Shown: piece after piece, positions 8,199 through 16,088 of the stretch | How the letters are laid out: each line of letters opens with the position of its first letter | Numbering within the stretch: position 1 is the stretch's first letter | Source: Rufibacter hautae | Lineage (GTDB): Bacteria > Bacteroidota > Bacteroidia > Cytophagales > Hymenobacteraceae | Assembly: GCF_008271695.1 (NCBI RefSeq) | Contig: NZ_VKKY01000002.1 | Coordinates: forward strand, 1,550,001-1,614,000 | Length of the DNA stretch: 64,000 bases | Reading direction: 5' to 3' | Program-made: the position numbers and the translations under genes | The notes under the pieces: model-generated | The model's input: the letters and a program-made list of their open reading frames with translations, nothing else | Database searches by the model: none | What the model was told of the DNA's origin: nothing

Positions 8199-8774
8199 TT
8201 ATTTGGTGGTAGAGAGTTTGGTGACATCCTTCGTCTCCACCTCCACTAAGGGGAAGACACCGTTTTTCAGGAACAGGTCACCGTTTTTGGTAAGCAGCGT
8301 AAGGTTGTCCAGCTCTACCTTCCATTGGTAGTTTTTATGGTTCAGATACACCATGGCCTCGGCCACCATCTCAGGCGTGGTATCTCCCAGCGCCAGGGAT
8401 AAGTGCGGCATCCAGACCTCAGGATGGTAATAGGGGTTGATCTCGTTGCTTAGGAGGCAGACCGCCTTGTAGAGCTGGTTATGGAAATGGTTGACGTTGG
8501 CCGTCCGGAGGACCGGGATGTACAGCACCGGTTTGTCGCCGGGGAAAATGCCCAAGCCGGTGGTATTGATCCGGAACCGGCAGCAGATACCCGCCGCGTG
8601 CCCCAAGGTCTTTTGCAGGTTGTGCAGACTACCGTCATTCACCGTAAGCCAGGTAATGTGCGGATAAGGGGTTTTCTGCACCTCTTTCAGCCCGAATTCC
8701 CGCTCTAAGCCATAAATCAGGTTGTTCATCCGATCTGAATGTTCGGCATCGAGCAAAGAAACAATAGCTACCAT
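8199..8774 (-). CDS. 2H phosphoesterase / 2'-5' RNA ligase family protein
   Basis: A 191-residue protein with two HxT/S motifs, PHITWL near residue 40 and PHLSLALG near residue 126, the signature of the 2H phosphoesterase fold (2'-5' RNA ligase, cyclic phosphodiesterases). Such enzymes act on 2',3'-cyclic or 2'-5' phosphodiester bonds in RNA or nucleotides; the physiological substrate is unknown. Both catalytic histidines are kept, so it should be active. It lies alone, convergent with the decarboxylase gene. Confidence 0.75.
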   Translation of the reverse strand: MVAIVSLLDAEHSDRMNNLIYGLEREFGLKEVQKTPYPHITWLTVNDGSLHNLQKTLGHAAGICCRFRINTTGLGIFPGDKPVLYIPVLRTANVNHFHNQLYKAVCLLSNEINPYYHPEVWMPHLSLALGDTTPEMVAEAMVYLNHKNYQWKVELDNLTLLTKNGDLFLKNGVFPLVEVETKDVTKLSTTK

Positions 8775-9160
8775 ATTCTATAAGATTAGCGTTTTGGGCT
8801 GATTCTCCAAAATAACGACAGAAACGGTGAAACGTTGATAAAGATTGAGAAATGTTCTTCTAAACCTTGGCATTTCAGAATGAAGGTAATTTAAGGACTT
8901 GTTCATGGTGTTAGTTCATTTATAAGCCTAAGCTGATTCCTTACATAATGTTTTGATTTGCGCCCTTCTTTAACAAAACTGCCATAAAACCCCCTGCCCA
9001 CTTTCCTTTCCTCCCAGCTATTCTCTCCGGATTGCGGCACGATTCCCAATGGTTTTGTGTTAGACAGAAGCCAACTTTACCCTTAAAGCACCTCGGTTGG
9101 AAAAGGCGGACGCCGATTATTTTCAAAGTGTTACCTTTGCCCTCCGATACTATTTGATCC
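8775..9160. other. Intergenic region, 386 bp
   Basis: No gene is supported here; the short frames in it lack a start site or family features. The only motif seen is a -7 box (9132-9139) upstream of the ABC-F gene. Confidence 0.5.
9132..9139 (+). promoter_or_regulatory. -7 box of the ABC-F gene
   Basis: TACCTTTG matches the Bacteroidota -7 consensus TAnnTTTG, 21 bp before the ATG. No TTG is found at the expected -33 distance. Confidence 0.4.
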
Positions 9161-11089
9161 ATGATTTCCATTAACAACCTCAACTTCCATTTCGGGAGCC
9201 GCACGCTGTACGAAGACGCCAACCTGCACATCAAACCCAAAGACAAAATCGGGTTGGTGGGCCTGAACGGGACCGGTAAATCCACGCTGCTGCGCCTGCT
9301 GGTTGGCGAATACAAGCCTGATGGTGGCAGCATTCAGATGAGCCGCGACACCACGCTGGGTTTCCTGAACCAGGACCTGCTGTCTTATGACACCCACGAG
9401 AGCATCCTGAACGTGGCCATGCAGGCGTTTGAGGAAGCCATGACCCTGCAGCGCCAGATTGACGAGGTGCTGCACGAGATGGAAACGGATTACCAGGACG
9501 AGCATATTGACAAACTGGCCCGGCTGCAGGAGCATTTTGAGGCGCTGGACGGCTATAACATGCAAATCAAGGCCGAGGAGATTCTGGAAGGTCTTGGATT
9601 TACCACGCAGGAGTTGCAGCAACCCTTAAAGACGTTTTCCGGAGGATGGCGCATGCGCGTAATGCTAGCTAAAATCCTTTTGCAGAAACCCTCCCTCCTA
9701 TTGCTGGATGAGCCTACCAACCACTTGGACTTACCTTCCATCAAATGGATTGAGAATTATCTCAGCGCCTATGAAGGTGCCTTGGTGATCGTTTCCCACG
9801 ACCGCGAGTTTCTGGACCGGACGACCAACGTGACCGTAGAGGTTTCCGGTGGTAAACTGAACGTGTACGCCGGCAACTACAGCTTCTACCTGGAGGAAAA
9901 AGAACTCCGCAACGAGATCCAGAAAGGCGCCTATGAGAACCAGCAGCAACAGATAAAACAGGCTGAGCAGTTTATCGCCCGTTTTAAGGCAAAAGCCACC
10001 AAAGCGAAGCAAGCCCAAAGCCGCATGAAGGCGCTGGACAAAATGGAGCGCATTGAAGACGTGGCCGCCGATGCTCCGGTAGTGAATTTCAAGTTCCAGT
10101 TCACCGTGCAGCCCGGCCGCAACATCCTGCGCTTGGAGAACGTGGCCAAAAGCTACGGCGAGAAGCTGATCTTCAAGAACACCCACGTGAACATTGAGCG
10201 CGGCGACAAGATCGCGCTGATTGGGGCGAACGGAAAAGGAAAGTCCACGCTCATGCGTATCATCGCCGGAGATGAACCTATCAAAGGCGAGCGCCAGCTG
10301 GGCCATAACGTGATCATGGCCTTTTACGCCCAGCACCAGTTGGAAAGCCTGAACGTGGAGAACGAGATCCTGCAGGAGATGGTACAAGCGGGCAGCCGCC
10401 GCACCGAGATGGAGTTACGCGGCGTACTGGGTTCCTTCCTTTTCACCGGCGATACCGTGTTCAAGAAGATCAAAGTCCTTTCGGGGGGTGAGAAAAGCCG
10501 CGTGGCCCTGGCCAAAACGCTGATCTCCGAGGCCAACTTCCTTCTGCTGGATGAGCCTACGAACCACCTGGACATGCAATCGGTGAACATCCTGATCCAG
10601 GCGCTGGAGCAGTACGAGGGTACGTTTGTGGTCATCTCCCACGACCGGTACTTCGTGGAGAACGTGGCCAACAAGATCTGGTACATTGAGGACCATGAAC
10701 TGAAGGAATACCCCGGCACGTACCACGAGTACGAGTACTGGATGGACCAGCGCGAGAAAACCGGCAAACGCCAGTCGGCGCAACCGGCCGCCGCCGCAAA
10801 AGCCCAGCCTAAACCTAAGCCATCGGCTAGTCAGCAGCAGGAGTTGGAGCAGGAACTGAAGAAGATCAACCAGAAACTGAAGCAGATTGAAGGCCTGGTG
10901 AACGATCTGGAAGGCAAACTCAAGAACTGCGAAAGCAAACTGGCCCTGCCCAGCACCTACTCAGACCCGAACGCGTTGCACGAAGCCACGCAGCAGTTCA
11001 ACAAAGTCAAAGCCCAACTGGACAAGGAACAAACCACCTGGGAACAACTCATGGAACAGGTAGACGAGCTGGAAAGCCAACTCAAATAA
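9161..11089 (+). CDS. ABC-F family ATPase (Uup/EttA-like)
   Basis: A 642-residue soluble protein with two ABC ATPase domains and no membrane segment, the ABC-F class that binds the ribosome or acts in translation quality control. Domain 1 has Walker A GLNGTGKST (about residue 35), signature FSGGWRMR and Walker B LLLLDEPTNHLD. Domain 2 has GANGKGKST (about 353), LSGGEKSRVALAK and a second LLLDEPTNHLD. A charged interdomain linker of about 80 residues joins them. A Gln/Ala/Lys-rich stretch and coiled coil from about residue 560 to the end resemble the C-terminal extension of Uup. Antibiotic-resistance ABC-F proteins share this layout, but nothing here points to resistance. A strong terminator follows. 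Confidence 0.9.
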   Translation: MISINNLNFHFGSRTLYEDANLHIKPKDKIGLVGLNGTGKSTLLRLLVGEYKPDGGSIQMSRDTTLGFLNQDLLSYDTHESILNVAMQAFEEAMTLQRQIDEVLHEMETDYQDEHIDKLARLQEHFEALDGYNMQIKAEEILEGLGFTTQELQQPLKTFSGGWRMRVMLAKILLQKPSLLLLDEPTNHLDLPSIKWIENYLSAYEGALVIVSHDREFLDRTTNVTVEVSGGKLNVYAGNYSFYLEEKELRNEIQKGAYENQQQQIKQAEQFIARFKAKATKAKQAQSRMKALDKMERIEDVAADAPVVNFKFQFTVQPGRNILRLENVAKSYGEKLIFKNTHVNIERGDKIALIGANGKGKSTLMRIIAGDEPIKGERQLGHNVIMAFYAQHQLESLNVENEILQEMVQAGSRRTEMELRGVLGSFLFTGDTVFKKIKVLSGGEKSRVALAKTLISEANFLLLDEPTNHLDMQSVNILIQALEQYEGTFVVISHDRYFVENVANKIWYIEDHELKEYPGTYHEYEYWMDQREKTGKRQSAQPAAAAKAQPKPKPSASQQQELEQELKKINQKLKQIEGLVNDLEGKLKNCESKLALPSTYSDPNALHEATQQFNKVKAQLDKEQTTWEQLMEQVDELESQLK

Positions 11090-11095
11090 AGATCC

Positions 11096-11140
11096 AAGAA
11101 AACCCCATCGCCCTAAAAGGCCGGTGGGGTTTTCTTTTAG
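11096..11140 (+). terminator. Terminator after the ABC-F gene
   Basis: A 12-bp perfect stem (11096-11107 with 11125-11136) continues into TTTTCTTTTAG. Confidence 0.8.
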
Positions 11141-11171
11141 GCCTGTTTTTATAAAATTGGCTTATAAACAG
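11134..11171. repeat. Dispersed palindrome copy
   Basis: CTTTTAGGCCTGTTTTTAT faces AAAATTGGCTTATAAACAG. It is fused to the tail of the ABC-F terminator. Confidence 0.6.
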
Positions 11172-11312
11172 ATTTTGCGGGCAAGGGTTGCAGATGGTTC
11201 ATCGTTTAGAAGAGAAGTTTGCTTAAACTTGAAACCACGAAAACCTTGGCCCCGCGTTTAGCAGTATCTCACCTGAACCCGGGCGCCATCGCCTCCTTTT
11301 GAAACCTATTAC

Positions 11313-12641
11313 ATGATACAAAACCCAAACTGGAAACACTGCCTCCTGGCTTTTGCGATAGCAGCTTCTTCTATTACCGGCTGTGTGCCGGTGGAATCTA
11401 CGGGCACCGGAGGCGCAACTACCTCGGGCACCGGTTCCGTCAGATTTGAAGATGCTGTCTACGCGCAGGATGTCCGGTCTGTGCAGTTCTATTCCAGAAG
11501 CCTCAACGTGGGCGATGTGCTGGCGCCGCCGGTGGTGCCCATTGACCAGTCCAGTCCGTTGGTGCTGGAGTTTGACCGCATGACCGCTCCCCGGAGCCGC
11601 GCCGTGGTGAAATTCTACCACTGCAACGCCGATTGGCGGCCCTCGCAACTGCAGCCGCTCCAGTATGTGCAGGATTACAATGAGTTCTACATCATGGAGG
11701 TGGAGCCCTCGGCGGGGACCAAGGTGCCGTACTGGCATTACCGCTTTCAGCTGCCGCGCGTGAAAATCAGCGGAAACTACCTCATGGAAGTCACCGAGGA
11801 AGGCGGCAACCTGCTCTTGAGCCGGCGTTTCTCCATCTTTGAGGAGTTGGTGAACGTAGGCCTGAAACCCGTGGCCACCCCCGGCGCCGGCGACCGCTAC
11901 GTGCGCCAGCAGCTGGACTTTAACATCTTCTACGCGCAATACCCGCTGGTGAACCCGGCCCAGGAGATCAAAGTGGTCATGCGCCAAAACCACCGTTGGG
12001 ACAACGCCAAATACTTCTCCCGCCCTACGTTCATTCAAGATTCGCAGCGGCGCCTGGAGTACCAATTGTTTGAACCCGAGCAGGCGTTTCTGGGCTTGAA
12101 TGAATTCCGGGCGATTGACACGCGCAGTGAGCGTTTCAGCGGTTTTGGGGTGGAGCGCCGCGATGTCTCGGCTAACCCAGACCGCGTGTACGCCATCACC
12201 GGCCGCAGCCGCGCCCGTGAAGCCTACAGCACCCAGCCCGACGCCAATGGTAAGTTTATTTTCGGGAGCCGTGAGTACGGCAACGCCCCTCTCAATGCCG
12301 ATTACCAGCAGGTCACCTTCTCGGTCCAGGCTTTAGAACCAGCCCCCGGCCCCGTGTACATCTTCGGAGGCCTTTCTGACTGGCAACTGCAGGAGCCTTT
12401 CAGGATGACCTACGATGCCGAGAAGCAGGCGTACACCGGCACCGTGTTGCTCAAGCAAGGCTACTACAACTACTATTTCGCGATGAAAGGCGCCAACGGC
12501 CAACCAGACCCATGGTACTTTGAGGGCAGCCACTTCGCCACCGAGAACGTCTACGATGTCCTGGTCTACTACCGCCCCCCCGGGTCCCGCGCCGACCAGA
12601 TCATCGGATACTCCACCATCCAGTTCAATCCGCAAAAATAA
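11313..12641 (+). CDS. DUF5103 lipoprotein, type IX secretion system plug-like
   Basis: A 442-residue predicted lipoprotein with a signal peptide ending in the lipobox ITGC near residue 24. The mature protein matches DUF5103: LVLEFDRM, the HCNADWRPSQLQPLQYV block, SGNYLMEV, and a C-terminal immunoglobulin-like part with VYIFGGLSDWQ. The Plug protein that closes the SprA translocon of the Bacteroidota type IX secretion system belongs to this family. By inference it has that role or a related outer-membrane one. No other type IX gene is present in the window, which is usual because these genes are scattered. A terminator overlaps the stop codon. Confidence 0.8.
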   Translation: MIQNPNWKHCLLAFAIAASSITGCVPVESTGTGGATTSGTGSVRFEDAVYAQDVRSVQFYSRSLNVGDVLAPPVVPIDQSSPLVLEFDRMTAPRSRAVVKFYHCNADWRPSQLQPLQYVQDYNEFYIMEVEPSAGTKVPYWHYRFQLPRVKISGNYLMEVTEEGGNLLLSRRFSIFEELVNVGLKPVATPGAGDRYVRQQLDFNIFYAQYPLVNPAQEIKVVMRQNHRWDNAKYFSRPTFIQDSQRRLEYQLFEPEQAFLGLNEFRAIDTRSERFSGFGVERRDVSANPDRVYAITGRSRAREAYSTQPDANGKFIFGSREYGNAPLNADYQQVTFSVQALEPAPGPVYIFGGLSDWQLQEPFRMTYDAEKQAYTGTVLLKQGYYNYYFAMKGANGQPDPWYFEGSHFATENVYDVLVYYRPPGSRADQIIGYSTIQFNPQK

Positions 12642-12690
12642 AAACAGCAGCGCCTATCTTTTTCAAGAAAGGCGCTGCTGTTTTAGGGTA
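12641..12690 (+). terminator. Terminator after the DUF5103 gene
   Basis: A 14-bp perfect stem (12641-12654 with 12671-12684) begins on the last base of the stop codon and ends in TTTT. Confidence 0.85.
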
Positions 12691-12716
12691 GTTCTAGGGA
12701 AAACGGTTCTAAAACA
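12678..12716. repeat. Degenerate dispersed palindrome copy
   Basis: CTGTTTTAGGGTAG facing GGTTCTAAAACA, with GGGAAAAC in the centre, keeps both outer arms but has a poorly paired middle. Confidence 0.4.
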
Positions 12717-12722
12717 AACCAT

Positions 12723-12863
12723 GTAGCGGCGTTACACCGTAACGCCGTGGTTCTTCTCTGCAGCTTACATACAAACCCTGGAAAAGATTATATGAAAAGA
12801 GGCTTGCGGGACTGGAAGCAGTTTGTTTCATGGATACACGGCGTTACAGTGTAACGCCGCTAC
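12723..12863. repeat. REP/BIME-like inverted pair with GTAG feet
   Basis: The unit GTAG-CGGCGTTAC-ACC-GTAACGCCG at 12723-12747 is itself a 9-bp hairpin with a GTAG foot. It returns in inverted orientation at 12839-12863, as CGGCGTTAC-AGT-GTAACGCCG-CTAC. The 91 bp between them show no gene. This paired arrangement is that of a BIME. Confidence 0.65.
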
Positions 12864-12865
12864 AA

Positions 12866-12898
12866 TGGGCTGTTTTCATAAAAACAGGCTTAAAATGG
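12866..12898. repeat. Dispersed palindrome copy
   Basis: TGGGCTGTTTT and AAAACAGGCTTAAAATGG around CATA. It abuts the stop codon of the minus-strand dehydrogenase gene. Confidence 0.5.
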
Positions 12899-13864
12899 TT
12901 ATCGGCTTTTAGCCGCCAGATAGGTAGCCAGTTTCTGCACCAGGACTTCGTTGATACGCACGTAAGACTCCTGGGTCCAACCGGCGATGTGGGGCGTCAG
13001 AATTACCCTTGGATGCTCCATTAAATACGTCAGTCTTTCCTGCTGGTCCGAAGAGAGGGTTTTGAGTTTCTCGTTTTCCAGCACGTCCAAGGCCGCACCC
13101 AGCACTTGTCCGGTTTTCATGGCGTCTACCAGGGCCGCATGGTCCAACACCTCGCCGCGGGCGGTATTCAGCACCCACAGCGGATTCCGGAATCTGGCCA
13201 GCATTTGGGCATTCACGAAGTGGTGATTCTCTTTGGTGTACGGGATGTGCAGACTCAGCACCTGAGCCTTCTCCTGGATTTCCTCCAAAGAAGCCAGCCG
13301 CACGTGCGGGAAAGGGTTCTCTACCGGCTCTTTGTCATAGGCCAGCACCTCGCAGTCGAAGCCCATCAGCCGCTTGGCGAAGGATTTTCCCATGTGGCCG
13401 TAGCCAATGAGCCCGACGGTTTTGCCGCCGATTTCCTCGCCCCGGTTGTCTTCCCGCAGCCATTGGCCTTCGCGGATCTGGCGGTCGCCGCGGGTAATTT
13501 TCCGGAACAGCGCAAGCAGCAGGCCCAAGGTATGGTCGCCCACGGCATCGCGGTTGCCTTCCGGGGCGTTGATCAGGGTGATGTTGCGGGCTTCCAGCAC
13601 GCCATCGTCAATGTTGTCTACGCCGGCGCCGGCCCGGGCCAAGATCTCTAGGTTGGGGGCATGTTTTAGAAAATCGGCCGTGATTCGCATTTTACTGCGC
13701 ACCACCAGCATTTGGTAATCTTTAACCAAGGCGGGGACTTCTTCCTTTTTCACATCCGGCACATAGGTCACCTCCACCCCCAGGTTTTCCAGCATGGGTA
13801 GCAGGCTCTCGTGCATCAGGTCAATTACAAGGCAACGGAAAGGAGAAGTAGCGGATGAGTCCAT
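12899..13864 (-). CDS. D-2-hydroxyacid dehydrogenase (phosphoglycerate dehydrogenase-like)
   Basis: A 321-residue NAD-dependent dehydrogenase. The Rossmann motif GLIGYGHMGKSFAKRL is visible around residue 150. The catalytic triad of the family is present as Arg in NTARGEVLD, Glu in VLENEKL and His in TPHIAGWT. It is closest in pattern to short SerA-type phosphoglycerate dehydrogenases without the C-terminal ACT domain, the first step of serine synthesis, but other 2-hydroxyacids are possible. The start is ATG at 13864; a TTG 21 bp further upstream is less likely. No other serine gene is nearby. It is probably co-transcribed after rsmA and mgtE, 45 bp downstream of the latter. Confidence 0.8.
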   Translation of the reverse strand: MDSSATSPFRCLVIDLMHESLLPMLENLGVEVTYVPDVKKEEVPALVKDYQMLVVRSKMRITADFLKHAPNLEILARAGAGVDNIDDGVLEARNITLINAPEGNRDAVGDHTLGLLLALFRKITRGDRQIREGQWLREDNRGEEIGGKTVGLIGYGHMGKSFAKRLMGFDCEVLAYDKEPVENPFPHVRLASLEEIQEKAQVLSLHIPYTKENHHFVNAQMLARFRNPLWVLNTARGEVLDHAALVDAMKTGQVLGAALDVLENEKLKTLSSDQQERLTYLMEHPRVILTPHIAGWTQESYVRINEVLVQKLATYLAAKSR

Positions 13865-13909
13865 AGCAAAGGTGTTCAGGCCCAAAAGGCCGCAAGCGTT
13901 TCGACAGGT

Positions 13910-15262
13910 TTAAAGATTGAGCAGCAGGTGCGCTACCAAGAAATACACGGCCAAGCCCAGCAGGTCATTGGCGGTGGTAATGAAGGGCCCGGCGGCTACG
14001 GCCGGATTCACCCCGTACTTATCCAGAATCATGGGGGTGACCGTGCCCATGAACGAAGCCAGCAGCACCACGCTGAACAGCGCCACGGCCACTACCACCG
14101 ACAAGGTGACTTGCACGCCTAACAGCAGATTGAACCCCAACACCAGACTTGACATGACCAAGCCGTTGATAATGGCGACCAGCAGCACCTTCACTATCCG
14201 GGAGGTGAAATTGTCAAACAGGATAGTTTTGTTGGCGAGCGTCTGGATAATGATGGACGAGGATTGGATGCCCACATTTCCGCCGGTGGCTGTGATAAGT
14301 GGCGTGAACATGGCCAGCGCCGGAATAACAGAGATATCACCCTCGAACAACCCTATAAACCGAGCGCCCAGCAAGCCACCCACCATGCCTACCATGAGCC
14401 AGGGCAAACGGGCGCGCGACAAACGGAATACGCTGTCGTCTTCCTCAATGTTCTCGGTGATACCGGTCATCAACTGGCGGCTGAGCTCGGCCTGCTCCTG
14501 GATCACGTCAATGACGTCATCGATGGTGATACGGCCCAGCAGACGACCCTGTATGTTAACCACCGGGATGGCGTCCAGGTCATATTTCTGCATGACGGCG
14601 GCTACTTCCTGCTCATCTTTGTAAGACTCAATGGAAATGACATCGGCATCGTAGATCTGGGAGATGGGCGTGTGATCGTTGGAGAGCAGCAGGGTTTTCA
14701 TGCCCAGGCGGCCTACCAGTTTGTCGCGGTCATCCACCACGTAGATGGCGTAGACTTTCTCCACTTCCTCGGCTTGGCGGCGGATTTCCTCAATGCACTG
14801 CCCCACGCGCCAGTTCAGGTTCACTTTGATCAACTCCTTCGCCATGAGACCACCGGCGCAGTCTTCGTCATAATGGAGGAGCTCGATGATATCGGCAACG
14901 TGTTCCTGGTCTTCCAGCAGAGCGATGATCTCTTCTTTGCGCTGCACGGGCTGCTCATTGAGCAAATCCACAGCGTCGTCAGAATCCATCTCTCCGATGT
15001 AGCGGGCAATCTCCTCAATGGTGAAGTTCTTAAGGAAATTGGTGCGCACGTCAGAGTCCAGGTCGCTGAGGATCTCGGCACCCACCTCGGCGGGCAACAC
15101 GTCCATCACGTACTTGCTCTGCTCGGTGTTGAGCTCGTACAAGACGGTGGTGATGTCCACGGCGTACATCTCCTCCATGTTGGAGAGAATGAACTCGGCA
15201 TCGCGGCGCTCAATGGCGTCCTCTATCTGGTCAATGAACTCGCGGGTGATTTCAGACTGCAT
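13910..15262 (-). CDS. mgtE: Magnesium transporter MgtE
   Basis: A 450-residue Mg2+ channel/transporter. An acidic N-terminal helical domain (about residues 1-130) is followed by a pair of CBS domains (about 130-255). Together they sense cytoplasmic Mg2+. From about residue 280 come the membrane helices, including the conserved GLLGARFIGLFEGDISVIPALAMFTP-like region and TATGGNVGIQSSSI, the pore signature. The length is standard. The gene overlaps the 3' end of rsmA by 11 bp, so the two are likely translationally coupled. No magnesium riboswitch is expected inside the rsmA coding region and none was seen. Confidence 0.94.
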   Translation of the reverse strand: MQSEITREFIDQIEDAIERRDAEFILSNMEEMYAVDITTVLYELNTEQSKYVMDVLPAEVGAEILSDLDSDVRTNFLKNFTIEEIARYIGEMDSDDAVDLLNEQPVQRKEEIIALLEDQEHVADIIELLHYDEDCAGGLMAKELIKVNLNWRVGQCIEEIRRQAEEVEKVYAIYVVDDRDKLVGRLGMKTLLLSNDHTPISQIYDADVISIESYKDEQEVAAVMQKYDLDAIPVVNIQGRLLGRITIDDVIDVIQEQAELSRQLMTGITENIEEDDSVFRLSRARLPWLMVGMVGGLLGARFIGLFEGDISVIPALAMFTPLITATGGNVGIQSSSIIIQTLANKTILFDNFTSRIVKVLLVAIINGLVMSSLVLGFNLLLGVQVTLSVVVAVALFSVVLLASFMGTVTPMILDKYGVNPAVAAGPFITTANDLLGLAVYFLVAHLLLNL

Positions 15263-16034
15263 GCTGCTGGATCAGAAGGGTCAGGTTGATAAAATCGGTG
15301 ACGGAAAGCTGCTCGGCGCGTTTGTCAAACAGGGTGTCCTGGGCTACCTCTGCGGGTAAGTTAAACGGCTTCAAACAGTTCCGGAGGGTTTTACGGCGGG
15401 TGGCAAAACTTGCTTTCACCACCTTAAAGAATAGTTTCTCGTCGCAGGGCAGTTGGGCCACCTCGTTGCGCGTGAGCCTGATGACCGCGCTTTTCACTTT
15501 GGGCGGCGGGTTAAACACGTGCTCGTGCACCGTGAACAGGTACTCAATGGTATAAAACGCCTGCAGCAGCACGCTCATGATGCCGTAGGTCTTGGAACCG
15601 TGCGGCGCGGCAATGCGCTCAGCCACCTCTTTCTGGATCATGCCCACCACCTCGGGCACCTGGTCGCGGTGGTCCAGCACCTTGAAGAAAATCTGGCTGG
15701 AGATGTTGTACGGGAAATTCCCGATGACGGCAAACGGGCCGGTGAACAGCGTTTTAAGGTCAGTTTTGAGAAAATCGGCGAAAAGCACGCGGCCGTCCAG
15801 TTGCGGAAAATGCTCGTTCAGCCACGCGATGGACTCCCGGTCAATGTCCACAATGGTAGTCTTGTATTCGGGGTGATTTACCAAAAACTGGGTCAAAACG
15901 CCCATACCAGGGCCCACTTCCAGCACTTCCTGTATCCCGTTGGGCAGGCGCAGCGCCTCCACAATATTTTGGGCGATGTTAAGGTCAGTAAGGAAATGCT
16001 GACCCAGGTGTTTCTTGGGCTGGACGGGCTTCAC
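15252..16034 (-). CDS. rsmA: 16S rRNA (adenine1518/1519-N6) dimethyltransferase
   Basis: KsgA/RsmA dimethylates two adjacent adenines in the 3' hairpin of 16S rRNA during 30S maturation. The PKKHLGQHFLTD N-terminus, the SAM-binding LEVGPGMGVLTQFL motif and the catalytic NFPYNISS motif are all present. The frame is open up to an ATG at 16085, but a perfect -7 box TATCTTTG (minus strand, 16080-16073) lies inside codons 2-5 of that long form. The GTG at 16034 gives MKPVQPKKHLGQ, like the usual start of the family, and is preferred. The divergent gene pepA begins at 16089. A possible dispersed palindrome copy is embedded at 15750-15786. Confidence 0.93.
   Translation of the reverse strand: MKPVQPKKHLGQHFLTDLNIAQNIVEALRLPNGIQEVLEVGPGMGVLTQFLVNHPEYKTTIVDIDRESIAWLNEHFPQLDGRVLFADFLKTDLKTLFTGPFAVIGNFPYNISSQIFFKVLDHRDQVPEVVGMIQKEVAERIAAPHGSKTYGIMSVLLQAFYTIEYLFTVHEHVFNPPPKVKSAVIRLTRNEVAQLPCDEKLFFKVVKASFATRRKTLRNCLKPFNLPAEVAQDTLFDKRAEQLSVTDFINLTLLIQQHAV
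15750..15786. repeat. Possible dispersed palindrome copy inside rsmA
   Basis: CGTTTTAAGGTCAGTTTTGA facing AAAATCGGCGAAAAGC follows the layout of the family, but it encodes rsmA residues between conserved motifs. It could be chance similarity. Confidence 0.3.
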
Positions 16035-16072
16035 TGGTTTTGGTTTCCGTTTGTTAAGGCTATATTGCAGCT

Positions 16073-16080
16073 CAAAGATA
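16073..16080 (-). promoter_or_regulatory. -7 box of rsmA
   Basis: TATCTTTG on the minus strand fits TAnnTTTG exactly. It lies 39 bp before the GTG at 16034 and within the long reading frame, so it supports the shorter start. No clear TTG is found at -33. Confidence 0.45.
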
Positions 16081-16088
16081 CACATCTT

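Noticed and set aside
11223-12065. Open frame of 280 codons antisense to the DUF5103 gene
   Set aside because: The opposite strand has a signal peptide, lipobox and conserved domain; this one has only His/Val-rich composition typical of antisense frames.
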